NCBI GenBank assembly: GCA_910589485.1
Contig: CAJUSW010000013.1
Location: forward strand, 1-64,000
Length of the DNA stretch: 64,000 bases
Source: an uncultured Duncaniella sp.
GTDB lineage: Bacteria; Bacteroidota; Bacteroidia; Bacteroidales; Muribaculaceae
Reading direction: 5' to 3'
Part shown: positions 7,601 through 15,256 of the stretch, in pieces
Numbering within the stretch: position 1 is the stretch's first letter
Layout of the letters: each line of letters starts with the position of its first letter
The notes under the pieces: model-generated
The model's input: only the letters and a program-made list of their open reading frames with translations
The model's database searches: none
What the model was told of the DNA's origin: nothing
Program-made: the position numbers and the translations under genes

Positions 7601-8941
7601 TCAGAGACGGGCGCGGATGGCCTCGGTATCCTTCTCGTAGCCGGGCTTGGCGAGGAGCGCAAACATGTTGCGCTTGTAGGCCTCTACGCCGGGCTGGTTG
7701 AAGGGGTTCACATCGAGGATGTAGCCGCTGATGCCACAAGCCTTCTCGAAGAAGTAGATGAGCTGGCCGAGGTATTTCTCGCGGAGGGCGGGGAGGGTGA
7801 TGAGGATGTTGGGGACACCGCCGTCAACGTGGGCGATGCGGGTGCCGAGTTCGGCCATCTTGTTCACCTCGTCGATGTGCTTGCCGGCGATGTAGTTGAG
7901 GCCGTCAAGGTTGGCTTCGTCGGAGGGGATGAGGAGGTCGTGCTTCTGCTCCATAACCGAGATCACGGTCTCGAAGATGGTGCGCTCGCCATCCTGGATC
8001 CACTGGCCCATGGAGTGGAGATCGGTGGAGTTGTCGACAGCAGCGGGGAAGATGCCCTTGTGGTCCTTGCCCTCGCTCTCGCCGTAGAGCTGTTTCCACC
8101 ATTCGCCCATGTAATGGAGCTTGGGGTTGTAGTTTACGAGGATCTCGGTTTTCTTGCCGGCGTTATAGAGGGCGTTGCGGGTGGCGGCGTAGAGGTAGGC
8201 GGGGTTCTGGTCGCCGGCCTCGGAAGTAGCTTTCTCCATCTCGGCAGCACCGTCGATGAGGGCGCGGATGTCGAATCCGGCAACGGCGATGGGGAGGAGA
8301 CCTACGGGGGTGAGGACTGAGAAGCGTCCGCCCACGTTGTCGGCGATGACGAATGTCTTGTAGCCCTCCTCGGTGGCGAGGCTACGGAGCGCACCGCGCT
8401 GAGCGTCGGTGATGGCAACGATGCGTTTGCGGGCTTCCTCAACGCCGAGCTGGCTCTCGAGCTGCTCCTTGAGCAGACGGAATGCGATGGCGGGCTCGGT
8501 GGTGGTGCCGCTCTTGGATATTACGATAATGCCGAATTTCTTGTCCTTGAGGTAGTCCTGGAGTTCGTAGAGGTAATCCTCGCCGATGTTCTGGCCGGCG
8601 AAGAGGACTTTGGGCTCGCCTTCCACTCCGGGACGGTAAGCAGCGAAGCTGTCGCTCAGGGCCTCGATAACGGCCTTGGCTCCGAGGTAGCTGCCTCCGA
8701 TGCCGATAGCTACAACGGTGTCGCAGGTGGCGCGGAGCTGATCGGCGCAAGCTATGATGTCGTCGAGGAGTGCCTCGGTGGTTTCGGTGGGGAGATTCAC
8801 CCATCCAAGGAAGTCATTTCCCTCTCCAGTGCCGTTGTGCACTTTTTCAAGGGCTTCGGTGGCCTTGCCTTCAAGGCGGTCGATGTCTTCGCGGCTGACT
8901 GTCGAGAGGACATCCTTGATGTCGACGTTGATAGTTTTCAT
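7601..8941 (-). CDS. pgi: Glucose-6-phosphate isomerase
   Basis: Interconverts glucose 6-phosphate and fructose 6-phosphate in glycolysis. The 446-residue length is the short bacterial type (near 450). SIS-fold motifs are all present: GIGGSYLGAKAVIEAL, SKSGTTTEPAIAFRLL, GGRFSVLTPVGLLPIA and WWKQLYGESEGKDHKGIFP. The last gene of a lysS-gpsA-pgi run on the minus strand, 68 bases after gpsA, an order seen in other Bacteroidales. A terminator follows. Confidence 0.97.
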   Translation of the reverse strand: MKTINVDIKDVLSTVSREDIDRLEGKATEALEKVHNGTGEGNDFLGWVNLPTETTEALLDDIIACADQLRATCDTVVAIGIGGSYLGAKAVIEALSDSFAAYRPGVEGEPKVLFAGQNIGEDYLYELQDYLKDKKFGIIVISKSGTTTEPAIAFRLLKEQLESQLGVEEARKRIVAITDAQRGALRSLATEEGYKTFVIADNVGGRFSVLTPVGLLPIAVAGFDIRALIDGAAEMEKATSEAGDQNPAYLYAATRNALYNAGKKTEILVNYNPKLHYMGEWWKQLYGESEGKDHKGIFPAAVDNSTDLHSMGQWIQDGERTIFETVISVMEQKHDLLIPSDEANLDGLNYIAGKHIDEVNKMAELGTRIAHVDGGVPNILITLPALREKYLGQLIYFFEKACGISGYILDVNPFNQPGVEAYKRNMFALLAKPGYEKDTEAIRARL

Positions 8942-9009
8942 GCTATTTTAAATTTAGAAGTTTGTTGATTGCTTATTGATGGTTGATAATGCGGAGATGC
9001 GTGGAGGGG

Positions 9010-10002
9010 TCAGACAAACCGTTTGCCCAAAGCGCGGATGGCGCGCTCGGCATTGGCGTGGCGGTAGAGGATGTCGTAAACGGCATCCAGTATAGGCATC
9101 TCGATACAATATTTCTTGTTGATTTCCTTGATGCACTTGGTGCCGTAGTATCCCTCGGCGGTCTGCTCCATTTCCATCCTGGCTGTGGATACCGAGTAGC
9201 CTTTGCCAATGATGGATCCGAAATTGTGGTTGCGTGAGAAGCGGGAGTAGGCTGTGACGAGGAGGTCGCCGAGATATACGGAGTCGCATATGCAACGAGG
9301 ACGCGGGCACACTTCGTCGACAAATCTCTCCATCTCCTTGATGGCGTTGCTCACGAGCATGGCGAGGAAGTTGTCGCCCCCTTTCATGCCATGGACAATG
9401 CCGGCGGCTATCGAATACACGTTCTTGAGAACGGCGGCGTATTCAATGCCCTCGACGTCGCTTGAGGTGATGGTGCGGGTGGTGGGGGAGTTGAGGCAAC
9501 GGCAGAATTGCTCGGCGAGCTCGACGTTGTGGCATCCTACGGTGAGGAAGCTCGGGCGGTCGAGCGCGACCTCCTCGGCGTGGCACGGGCCACCGATCAC
9601 GAGGACTTTCTCGAGGTTGACGCCGAAGCGGTGGGCCATGTAGTCGGAGACGATCTCGTTGTCGCCGGGCACTATGCCCTTGACGGCCGAGATGATTGTC
9701 TTGCCCGAAATGTCGACGCTTATTTTATTGATGTGGGTCTTGAAGTAGGGCGACGGCATGACGAGCAACAGGGCATCGGCCTGGGTGCACACATAGTTGA
9801 TGTCGCTTGAGAACTCAATGCGGTTGACGTCAAACTCTACATCGGTAAGATATGCAGGATTATGGCCGATGCGCTTGAAATCGTCGATGCGGTCGTCGCG
9901 GCGCATGTACCATAGTATGGAGTCGCAATTGCGCAACAGGAGTTTGGCCAGGGCTGTCGCCCAGCTTCCGCCTCCCATCACTGCTATTTTATTGAAACTC
10001 AT
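9010..10002 (-). CDS. gpsA: Glycerol-3-phosphate dehydrogenase [NAD(P)+]
   Basis: Reduces dihydroxyacetone phosphate to sn-glycerol 3-phosphate for phospholipid synthesis. The Rossmann motif GGGSWATALAKLL is at residues 10-22. The family shows further in SAVKGIVPG, GGPCHAEEVALDRPS (the loop usually reads GPSFA.E), AAVLKNVYSIAAGIVHG with the catalytic Lys, and the C-terminal helix bundle. It is 330 residues, a normal length. It sits between lysS (76 bases) and pgi (68 bases), all on the minus strand; a hairpin between lysS and gpsA may reduce read-through. Confidence 0.95.
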   Translation of the reverse strand: MSFNKIAVMGGGSWATALAKLLLRNCDSILWYMRRDDRIDDFKRIGHNPAYLTDVEFDVNRIEFSSDINYVCTQADALLLVMPSPYFKTHINKISVDISGKTIISAVKGIVPGDNEIVSDYMAHRFGVNLEKVLVIGGPCHAEEVALDRPSFLTVGCHNVELAEQFCRCLNSPTTRTITSSDVEGIEYAAVLKNVYSIAAGIVHGMKGGDNFLAMLVSNAIKEMERFVDEVCPRPRCICDSVYLGDLLVTAYSRFSRNHNFGSIIGKGYSVSTARMEMEQTAEGYYGTKCIKEINKKYCIEMPILDAVYDILYRHANAERAIRALGKRFV

Positions 10003-10016
10003 TTCGTGTGGATTTG

Positions 10017-10064
10017 AGCGGTATCCGCCTCCTTTCCGTAAGGATAGGAGGCGGGTGAGCCGCT
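10017..10064 (-). terminator. Hairpin between lysS and gpsA
   Basis: The nested arms AGCGG/CCGCT and CCGCCTCC/GGAGGCGG surround a small loop just after the lysS stop. With no U tract, it could be a weak terminator or an RNA processing or stability structure in a polycistronic message. Confidence 0.5.
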
Positions 10065-10078
10065 ACAGTGTACGTTAT

Positions 10079-11638
10079 TTATTCGGCACTCTCTTCAGCC
10101 TGGGCAGAGTCGGATGCTTGCTGCTGAGGCTTCTTTTCGGGACGCATCTGGGGGAAGAAGAGCACTTCCTGGATGGTGGTCTGTCCGGTCATGAGCATGA
10201 CAAGACGGTCCATGCCTATACCCATGCCTGATGTGGGGGGCATGCCGTACTCGAGGGCGCGGATGAAGTCTTTATCGATGATCATAGCCTCGTCATCGCC
10301 CTTCTCGGCCAGTCGCATCTGCTCGACGAAGCGCTCGTACTGGTCGATGGGGTCGTTGAGCTCGGAGTAGGCGTTGGCCAGCTCCTTGCCGTTGACCATG
10401 AGCTCGAAACGCTCGGTGAGCTCGGGGTTGTCGCGGTGACGCTTGGTGAGGGGTGACATCTCGATGGGGTAGTCGATGATGAATGTGGGCTGGATGTAGT
10501 TGCCCTCGCACTTCTCGCCGAATATCTCGTCGATGAGCTTGCCTTTACCCATTGACTCGTCAACTTCGATGCCGAGATCCTTGGCTGTGCGACGCAGGGC
10601 CTCCTCGTCCATGCCGGTGATGTCGACACCGGTGAAGTCCTTGATGGCCTGGGCCATGGTGACGCGGGGGAAGGGGGCCTTGAAGCTGATGACGTTGTCG
10701 CCGACCTTGACTTCGGTGGTGCCGTTGACGTCGAGACAGATCTTCTCGAGCATCTTCTCGGTGAAGCTCATCATCCAGTTGTAGTCCTTGTAGGCTACAT
10801 ATATCTCCATGCAGGTGAACTCGGGGTTGTGGGTGCGGTCCATGCCCTCGTTGCGGAAGTTCTTGGAGAACTCGTAGACACCCTCGAAGCCGCCAACGAT
10901 GAGTCTCTTGAGGTAGAGCTCGTCGGCGATGCGCAGATACAGGGGTATATCGAGTGCGTTGTGGTGGGTGATGAAGGGGCGGGCGGCGGCTCCGCCGGGG
11001 ATGGACTGGAGGATGGGGGTCTCCACCTCCATGTAGCCGGCGTTGTTGAAGTATTCGCGCATGGAGTTGTACACCTTGGTGCGCTTGATGAAGATCTCCT
11101 TCACGCCGTCGTTGACCACGAGGTCGACGTAGCGGCGACGGTAGCGGAGCTCGGGATCGTCGAATGAATCATATACCACGCCGTCCTTGATCTTTACCAC
11201 GGGGAGGGGGCGGAGCGACTTGCCGAGGACGGTGAGCTCGGTGGCATGTACCGAGATTTCGCCTGTCTTGGTGCGGAATACGTGGCCTTTCACGCCTACG
11301 AAGTCGCCAATATCGAGCAGCTTCTTGAACACTACGTTGTAGAGGTCCTTATCTTCTCCGGGGCATATCTCATCGCGGTTTACATAAACCTGTATGCGGC
11401 CCTTGGAGTCCTGGAGTTCCATGAATGAGGCTTTGCCCATGATGCGGCGGCCCATAACACGGCCGGCAACCGAGACGGGGCGCTCGGGCTCGTCATCCTT
11501 GAAGTTTTCCTTGATTTCATCCGAATATCCGGTCACGGGGTATTCGGCTGCGGGATAAGGCTCTATACCGCGACGTCGCATTTCTTCCATGCTGGCGCGA
11601 CGTATGGTCTCTTGTTCACTGAGCTGTGGTGCGTTCAT
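10079..11638 (-). CDS. lysS: Lysyl-tRNA synthetase, class II
   Basis: Charges tRNA-Lys. An N-terminal OB-fold anticodon-binding domain (about residues 55-150, with VAGRVMGRRIMGKASFMELQD) is followed by the class II core. Motif 2 lies around FRNEGMDRTHNPEFTCMEIYVAY and motif 3 is GIGMDRLVMLMTG near residue 478. The C-terminal 20 residues are a low-complexity Gln/Ala/Glu tail. The 519-residue length is typical of LysS in other phyla. The promoter is at 11688-11719. First gene of the lysS-gpsA-pgi run. Confidence 0.97.
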   Translation of the reverse strand: MNAPQLSEQETIRRASMEEMRRRGIEPYPAAEYPVTGYSDEIKENFKDDEPERPVSVAGRVMGRRIMGKASFMELQDSKGRIQVYVNRDEICPGEDKDLYNVVFKKLLDIGDFVGVKGHVFRTKTGEISVHATELTVLGKSLRPLPVVKIKDGVVYDSFDDPELRYRRRYVDLVVNDGVKEIFIKRTKVYNSMREYFNNAGYMEVETPILQSIPGGAAARPFITHHNALDIPLYLRIADELYLKRLIVGGFEGVYEFSKNFRNEGMDRTHNPEFTCMEIYVAYKDYNWMMSFTEKMLEKICLDVNGTTEVKVGDNVISFKAPFPRVTMAQAIKDFTGVDITGMDEEALRRTAKDLGIEVDESMGKGKLIDEIFGEKCEGNYIQPTFIIDYPIEMSPLTKRHRDNPELTERFELMVNGKELANAYSELNDPIDQYERFVEQMRLAEKGDDEAMIIDKDFIRALEYGMPPTSGMGIGMDRLVMLMTGQTTIQEVLFFPQMRPEKKPQQQASDSAQAEESAE

Positions 11639-11687
11639 ATATATTAATATATGTGTCTATATAATGTGATAGTAATTTTAATATCTG

Positions 11688-11719
11688 CAAATTTACGCAA
11701 TTTTTTCTCCCTTTCGCAA
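11688..11719 (-). promoter_or_regulatory. lysS promoter
   Basis: On the minus strand, TTG (11719-11717), 21 bases, TAAATTTG (11695-11688); this fits the Bacteroides consensus. The leader would be about 45 bases. Confidence 0.65.
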
Positions 11720-11724
11720 TAAAA

Positions 11725-11747
11725 ATAGCCCCAAAAGTTGGGGCTAT
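11725..11747 (-). terminator. Terminator of the DUF805 gene
   Basis: The stem ATAGCCCCA/TGGGGCTAT over a 5-base loop is followed on the minus strand by TTTTATTGCG. It abuts the lysS promoter. Confidence 0.8.
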
Positions 11748-11807
11748 GTGTTAAAAACTTCAAAACGAACGGATTAACTTTCCGTTGGTGTTGAACGGGT
11801 CGATATT

Positions 11808-12152
11808 TTATTTATTAAATGCGTAGGGGTTGTCGATGTCCTTGGAGGGAGTTGCCGCGAGGACGATGAACCAGATACCGCCAATTACGGGAACGAGGTT
11901 GATGAGTATCCACCATCCGCTCTTGCCGATGTCGTGCATACGGCGGATGCCAACGGCGAGGCTGGGGATGATGTTGGCAAGGGCGAAGATGCCGTAGAGG
12001 ATCATGCCTGTCTTGCCAAGGCACAGAAGGATTACGTAGCAGATGAGCATGTAGAGGCAGGGATACCAGTACTCGGCGCGGGTGGAGCGACCGTTGAAGT
12101 CGGCATACTTCTTGTAGAAACGAGAGATTGCTTCTCCGAATGTGATGTTCAT
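11808..12152 (-). CDS. DUF805 small inner-membrane protein
   Basis: A 114-residue protein of the YhaH/YhaI-type DUF805 family (PF05656); the biochemical role is unknown. The family hallmarks are the opening F-x-G-R-S-x-R-x-E-Y-W (FNGRSTRAEYWYPCLY, residues 19-34) and the IRRMHDIGKSGWW motif at about 69-81. There are three membrane segments. It lies 31 bases after the nuclease gene on the same strand and may share its transcript; its own terminator follows. Confidence 0.9.
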   Translation of the reverse strand: MNITFGEAISRFYKKYADFNGRSTRAEYWYPCLYMLICYVILLCLGKTGMILYGIFALANIIPSLAVGIRRMHDIGKSGWWILINLVPVIGGIWFIVLAATPSKDIDNPYAFNK

Positions 12153-12183
12153 AATGGTGTGTTTATTAATTAATGCTTACAAA

Positions 12184-13005
12184 TCAGAATGTCTTGGGAT
12201 CTTTGGCGTGCTGGTACTCGGGATCGTAGATGGAGTTGAGTACGTGGGCGAGGCGGAGACCTCCGATCAGGAGCTGGGCCTCTATGACGGGAGCCCATTC
12301 GGCAACCTCGTCATAGCTGAGTTTGCTGTATTCGGGGGTGCGCTCGTAGATTGTCTGGGCGATGTTGGCTGTTTTCTGTCCCCAGTCGTCGAGGTTGCCA
12401 CCGATTGTGACAACTTCCACTTCCTCGGGGAGACGGTCGAGTTGCTGTTGCCACTCGGTGTATCCCCATTTGTGGGCCGATTCCACAAGGTTGGTGTCCC
12501 AGATGCCATGGAGGTTGGCGTTGCGTCCGAAGTAGGTCACTTTGACGTTGTTGCCGCCACGGTCGGTGGAGCGTCCCATGTGCATGGGCTGATGCAGGTC
12601 GCCCATGAGGTGGACCACCATCTTCATGGCCAGTTCCTTGTCCTCCTTGCTCTTGGTGCTGTCAGCGAGAGTGGCGATGTTCATTCTGAGGGCTTTCACA
12701 ATGTCGCCTCCCTGCTGTTCGGGCTGGGTCCAATAGTTCTTGTCGGCGTCGATGTTCTTGTAGTGCCATGTCTTGGAATAGGCATATTCGGGGGTGTGGC
12801 TTGCGTTGTCGAGCCAGTTGGCCCAATACACCGGGCTCATGCCGTCGAGCAGATCGGTGACTGCTGCGAGGGTGGTGGGGGTGAGGTGTTGTTCGGCGAT
12901 GTAGGCGGTCACGTCGTGTCCTTTCTGACCCCATGCAAAGGCCGAGAGTGATGTAGTTACTGATATAGCCGTGAGGCATATTCTGTGTAGGATGTTCAGT
13001 TTCAT
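12184..13005 (-). CDS. Secreted S1/P1-type zinc nuclease
   Basis: Family PF02265: single-strand-preferring nucleases/3'-nucleotidases with a trinuclear zinc site. A signal peptide of 24 residues ends in SAFA, so the mature protein would start at Trp25 of WGQKGHD; in this family the N-terminal Trp itself binds zinc. Other ligand motifs are present: HLMGDLHQPMH (about 153-163), GGNN and NLHGIWDTNLV. The length of 273 is normal. Its likely place is the periplasm or outside, for nucleic acid scavenging. Confidence 0.92.
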   Translation of the reverse strand: MKLNILHRICLTAISVTTSLSAFAWGQKGHDVTAYIAEQHLTPTTLAAVTDLLDGMSPVYWANWLDNASHTPEYAYSKTWHYKNIDADKNYWTQPEQQGGDIVKALRMNIATLADSTKSKEDKELAMKMVVHLMGDLHQPMHMGRSTDRGGNNVKVTYFGRNANLHGIWDTNLVESAHKWGYTEWQQQLDRLPEEVEVVTIGGNLDDWGQKTANIAQTIYERTPEYSKLSYDEVAEWAPVIEAQLLIGGLRLAHVLNSIYDPEYQHAKDPKTF

Positions 13006-13164
13006 TAATTATTCATTTAAGGTTTTTATCCATCAAAATTAATGATTTTATTTAAATCTGCTGAAAAAATAAGGGCTAAAAAAGAGGATCAAGAGATAAA
13101 AAAGGGTGAGAGGTGTGGATAATAGTTAATTAAAGTTAGTAGATGGAATTTTTTATCACAAAAA

Positions 13165-13196
13165 TTTGGTGAATAATAGTAATGAATATAACTTTG
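13165..13196 (+). promoter_or_regulatory. Orphan promoter (plus strand)
   Basis: TTTG (13165-13168), 20 bases, TAACTTTG (13189-13196): an exact Bacteroides-type promoter. No protein gene lies within 700 bases downstream on this strand, but a strong terminator comes 40 bases later. Confidence 0.65.
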
Positions 13197-13202
13197 TGAC
13201 AA

Positions 13203-13268
13203 GTTTTTCATGGTATTAGATTTAAGGTAAGAAAGTTATTCGTCGGGACGACGAGTAATTTTTTTTTT
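13203..13268 (+). ncRNA. Candidate short RNA between promoter and terminator
   Basis: An RNA from the promoter at 13165-13196 would start near 13203 and end in the T10 tract at 13259-13268, giving about 65 bases. It carries a six-codon frame (ATG at 13210, Met-Val-Leu-Asp-Leu-Arg, stop at 13228-13230) just before the terminal hairpin. A small RNA, a decayed leader or an attenuator that has lost its gene are all possible. Confidence 0.4.
13236..13268 (+). terminator. Strong intrinsic terminator
   Basis: The stem TTATTCGTCG/CGACGAGTAA (one G-U pair) over a 3-base loop is followed at once by ten T. No annotated plus-strand gene precedes it. Confidence 0.8.
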
Positions 13269-13356
13269 GTATATACACATTGCATTTAAATTCAGTAAAA
13301 GCCGGTCTCGAATAACCAAGTGTGCGTGGTGAGAGGTTGGCTATTTTTGTGTGGCA

Positions 13357-13547
13357 GTAGATTTTTTCGGTAGGTGGGGTGGATAATCCGGGTTAGCGGA
13401 TTTTTCCGGTTGGCAACGAGGAGGATCGAATATAAAGTTTTCGGTAGGTGGTAGACCATAGATCCATAGATCAAAAATTTAATAATCCATTTTTTCCGGG
13501 GCCGGCAACAGATTTTTGGGTCAGCAGATTTTTTCCGGTTGGTGAGG
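13357..13547 (+). repeat. Degenerate tandem repeat
   Basis: About six units resembling AGATTTTTTCCGGTTGGTG lie at 13357-13379, 13396-13418, 13435-13453, 13488-13508, 13505-13522 and 13523-13547. Units differ by several bases and the spacing is irregular. There is no coding potential. Confidence 0.55.
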
Positions 13548-13579
13548 CTGATGGACTGCCACATAATGCTTATCTTCGG

Positions 13580-13760
13580 CTATGGAAATCCCCCTCCGCA
13601 GGCTACACCACTACTAAGCCGCGAAGCGGCGATATAGTTATAGCCCCACCACGAGCGACGGATGCAAATTGCCCATAGGGCAAAATTTGCATCCAGGCGT
13701 GGGGAAAATGAAATGCACACCAAAACGGGCGTCGAAGACGTCCTATAAATCCCCGCGCCA
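13580..13760 (-). repeat. Structured intergenic element, copy C
   Basis: This is the same plan as copy A, on the minus strand. Outer arms are 13696-13706 and 13749-13759. H1 (GGGCGTC, GAA, GACGTCC on the plus strand) lies at 13727-13743. H2 at 13660-13694 has a longer 11-base-pair stem of different sequence. The conserved block is at 13641-13654. H3 at 13618-13630 is GCCGC, GAA, GCGGC. AGCCTGCGG is kept in the tail. Stem sequences differ from copy A, yet pairing is kept. Confidence 0.8.
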
Positions 13761-13815
13761 TCCTCGCTAACCTTCTACATACCACAAATATACCCTTAAA
13801 ATTCCACCCATAATA

Positions 13816-13853
13816 ATCTAATCCCTATACTCTATACTTTCCCCTCTATACTC
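13816..13853. repeat. TATAGAG word-repeat tract, copy 2
   Basis: CCTATACTCTATACTTTCCC and CTCTATACTC are seen just upstream of the second unknown gene, mirroring the tract at 833-955 upstream of the first. Confidence 0.6.
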
Positions 13854-13859
13854 AAAAAC

Positions 13860-14685
13860 TACACGACATTATCGCACCATATCCCCGGTAAAACCAACCT
13901 ACCTTTGCCGGTGATATGAAACCAACGAGCCACAAGGTAACCCACCTGACAAAACGAATCCGGCGACCCGACATCTGGTGTCACCAATTCTCACGCTTTC
14001 TCGGCCGGGAACTAACCCCCGTCGAGAAATCCGTCATATCCCGGCTCGAACGTGCCCGCCGGCTCTCCCGCCCGCGCCCAATCGTAATCGTAGATCCCAA
14101 AGGCTACGACTCCACCGACCTCCTCCGCTCATATCTCGACTACCGACTCGCCACATCCCCCGAGGGCGCAACCGCACTCCTCTACCTATCCAAAGAAGGA
14201 AAAGAAAGAGAATTCGGCAAAATGTATCCTGAATACACCGGCTACACCCGCCGTCAGGTAAAAACGTTGCACAAACGCATCCGTTACGCCTCCTACACCC
14301 GCCCCGACAGCGTCCGCGGTACCTCCCCCGCCTTCATGCTCCTGCTCAACGCCCAGGAATACAAAGGCTACTCCCCAATGCAACCCGACCCCGGGAAATT
14401 CCTCAGCCTCTGCTCCGCACTGTTCCCATTATTGTGCGGCATAGGCTTTCTTGTCATACACATAAACGTCGACAGGGAACAGATCCCCGCCTTCTTCTAC
14501 CTCGGCATGCAGGGCCACACCACACAGAGGCCCCCGAAACCCGAGCCCCCGGTCGAGACCGCCATACTCGTCCTCACCGACCCAACGTCCATCCTCCGCT
14601 GGAGCCTGCCCACCCGCGAGGGCCCGCAAGGCCATCCCGCAGACGATGCACCAATCCCCCGACCACCCATACCCATCTAAGCGGA
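13860..14685. repeat. Inverted long repeat, copy 2 (partner 1-826)
   Basis: See the entry for 1-826. The similarity starts at CTACACGACATTATCG and is still present at the AAGCGG after the stop codon, which corresponds to the first bases of the window. Confidence 0.9.
13916..14680 (+). CDS. Unknown 254-residue protein with one membrane segment, copy 2 of 2
   Basis: A near twin of the product of 5-769. Differences: Ser for Asn near residue 39, Asp for Glu near 68, Glu for Asp near 97, Arg for His near 122, and Ile for Thr at the last residue. Basic N terminus, one hydrophobic helix (about 164-184) and Pro-rich C terminus as in copy 1. The ATG comes 8 bases after a -7 type box (TACCTTTG, 13900-13907) with no clear -33 box. 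Structured element C lies upstream and D downstream. Function unknown. Confidence 0.7.
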   Translation: MKPTSHKVTHLTKRIRRPDIWCHQFSRFLGRELTPVEKSVISRLERARRLSRPRPIVIVDPKGYDSTDLLRSYLDYRLATSPEGATALLYLSKEGKEREFGKMYPEYTGYTRRQVKTLHKRIRYASYTRPDSVRGTSPAFMLLLNAQEYKGYSPMQPDPGKFLSLCSALFPLLCGIGFLVIHINVDREQIPAFFYLGMQGHTTQRPPKPEPPVETAILVLTDPTSILRWSLPTREGPQGHPADDAPIPRPPIPI

Positions 14686-14846
14686 GAGCCGACCTCCGCC
14701 GTTCCATCCGGAACCAGCAATAAGGTTACAGAAAATAGTAGAGCTACAAAATCGATAGCTCATAAACCTATAAACTTCTAAACCTATAAACTCCCCCACA
14801 GTTCGGCAAGAGCCCCTTGACATACTGCTACAACTATTAAAAATGC

Positions 14847-14879
14847 AATGACTCCCACCCGTGACGGGCCGGAGCCATT
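14847..14879 (-). terminator. Hairpin with minus-strand U tract
   Basis: AATGACTCC pairs with GGAGCCATT (one mismatch) around an inner CCCG/CGGG stem. The minus strand continues as TTTTTAATAG, so it may end transcripts from the DUF1593 gene side. Confidence 0.5.
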
Positions 14880-14894
14880 ATAACTATAAAAAAA

Positions 14895-15010
14895 GCTCTA
14901 TGGCCCTCTGGTCTAAAAATACGGTCTAAAAATCTAATCCCTATACTTCTATATTTTCCCCTCTATACTTAACCTATAGATCTCTGGTCTAAACTCAAAT
15001 TATTCCGGTC
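14895..15010. repeat. TATAGAG/TAGACCA word-repeat tract, copy 3
   Basis: It carries GCTCTATGGCCCTCTGGTC, CTAAAAAT, CTATACTTCTATATTTTCCC, CTCTATACTT and CTCTGGTCTAAA, the reverse complement of the words at 833-955. Confidence 0.65.
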
Positions 15011-15068
15011 TAAAACCTTCTATGCCGGTGTTTACAATGAGATATACAGTGTTAATGTGGGTTGATAC

Positions 15069-15225
15069 GGCGAATTACAGGACGTCTTCGACGCCCAAAT
15101 TGGCATTTATTTCATTTCCCCACGCCTCACCCGACGGCGCAAATCTTGCCCTGCGGGCGATTTGCTTGTCAGGTTCGTGGTGGGGCTACGATTACATCGC
15201 CCTTTCAGGGCTTTGAGGGTGTGAT
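15069..15225 (+). repeat. Structured intergenic element, copy D
   Basis: H1 at 15080-15096 and the TCGTGGTGGGGCTA block (15175-15188) are unchanged. H2 at 15139-15165 is as in copy A. H3 at 15199-15211 is GCCCT, TTC, AGGGC, a third stem sequence with intact pairing. The left outer arm has decayed. The tail runs into the 3' end of the DUF1593 gene. Confidence 0.75.
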
Positions 15226-15256
15226 GCCACGCGGGGCTATTGAGGCAATGTAGGGA

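Larger units (their letters stand above)
13006..13915. other. Gene-free stretch between the nuclease and unknown gene copy 2
   Basis: From left to right: AT-rich DNA; a promoter-terminator pair for a possible small RNA (13165-13268); a degenerate tandem repeat (13357-13547); structured element copy C (about 13585-13760); a TATAGAG-word tract (13816-13853); and the start of the long inverted repeat (13860). No credible protein gene was seen. Confidence 0.7.
14681..15256. other. Gene-free stretch after unknown gene copy 2
   Basis: It holds a hairpin (14847-14879), a TATAGAG/TAGACCA word tract (14895-15010) and structured element copy D (15069-15225). ORFs crossing it run through repeat DNA. 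Confidence 0.7.

Noticed and set aside
7568..8320. Long plus-strand ORF of 250 codons opposite pgi
   Set aside because: It is the antisense shadow of pgi, with valine/glycine/leucine-rich content typical of reversed high-G+C coding DNA.
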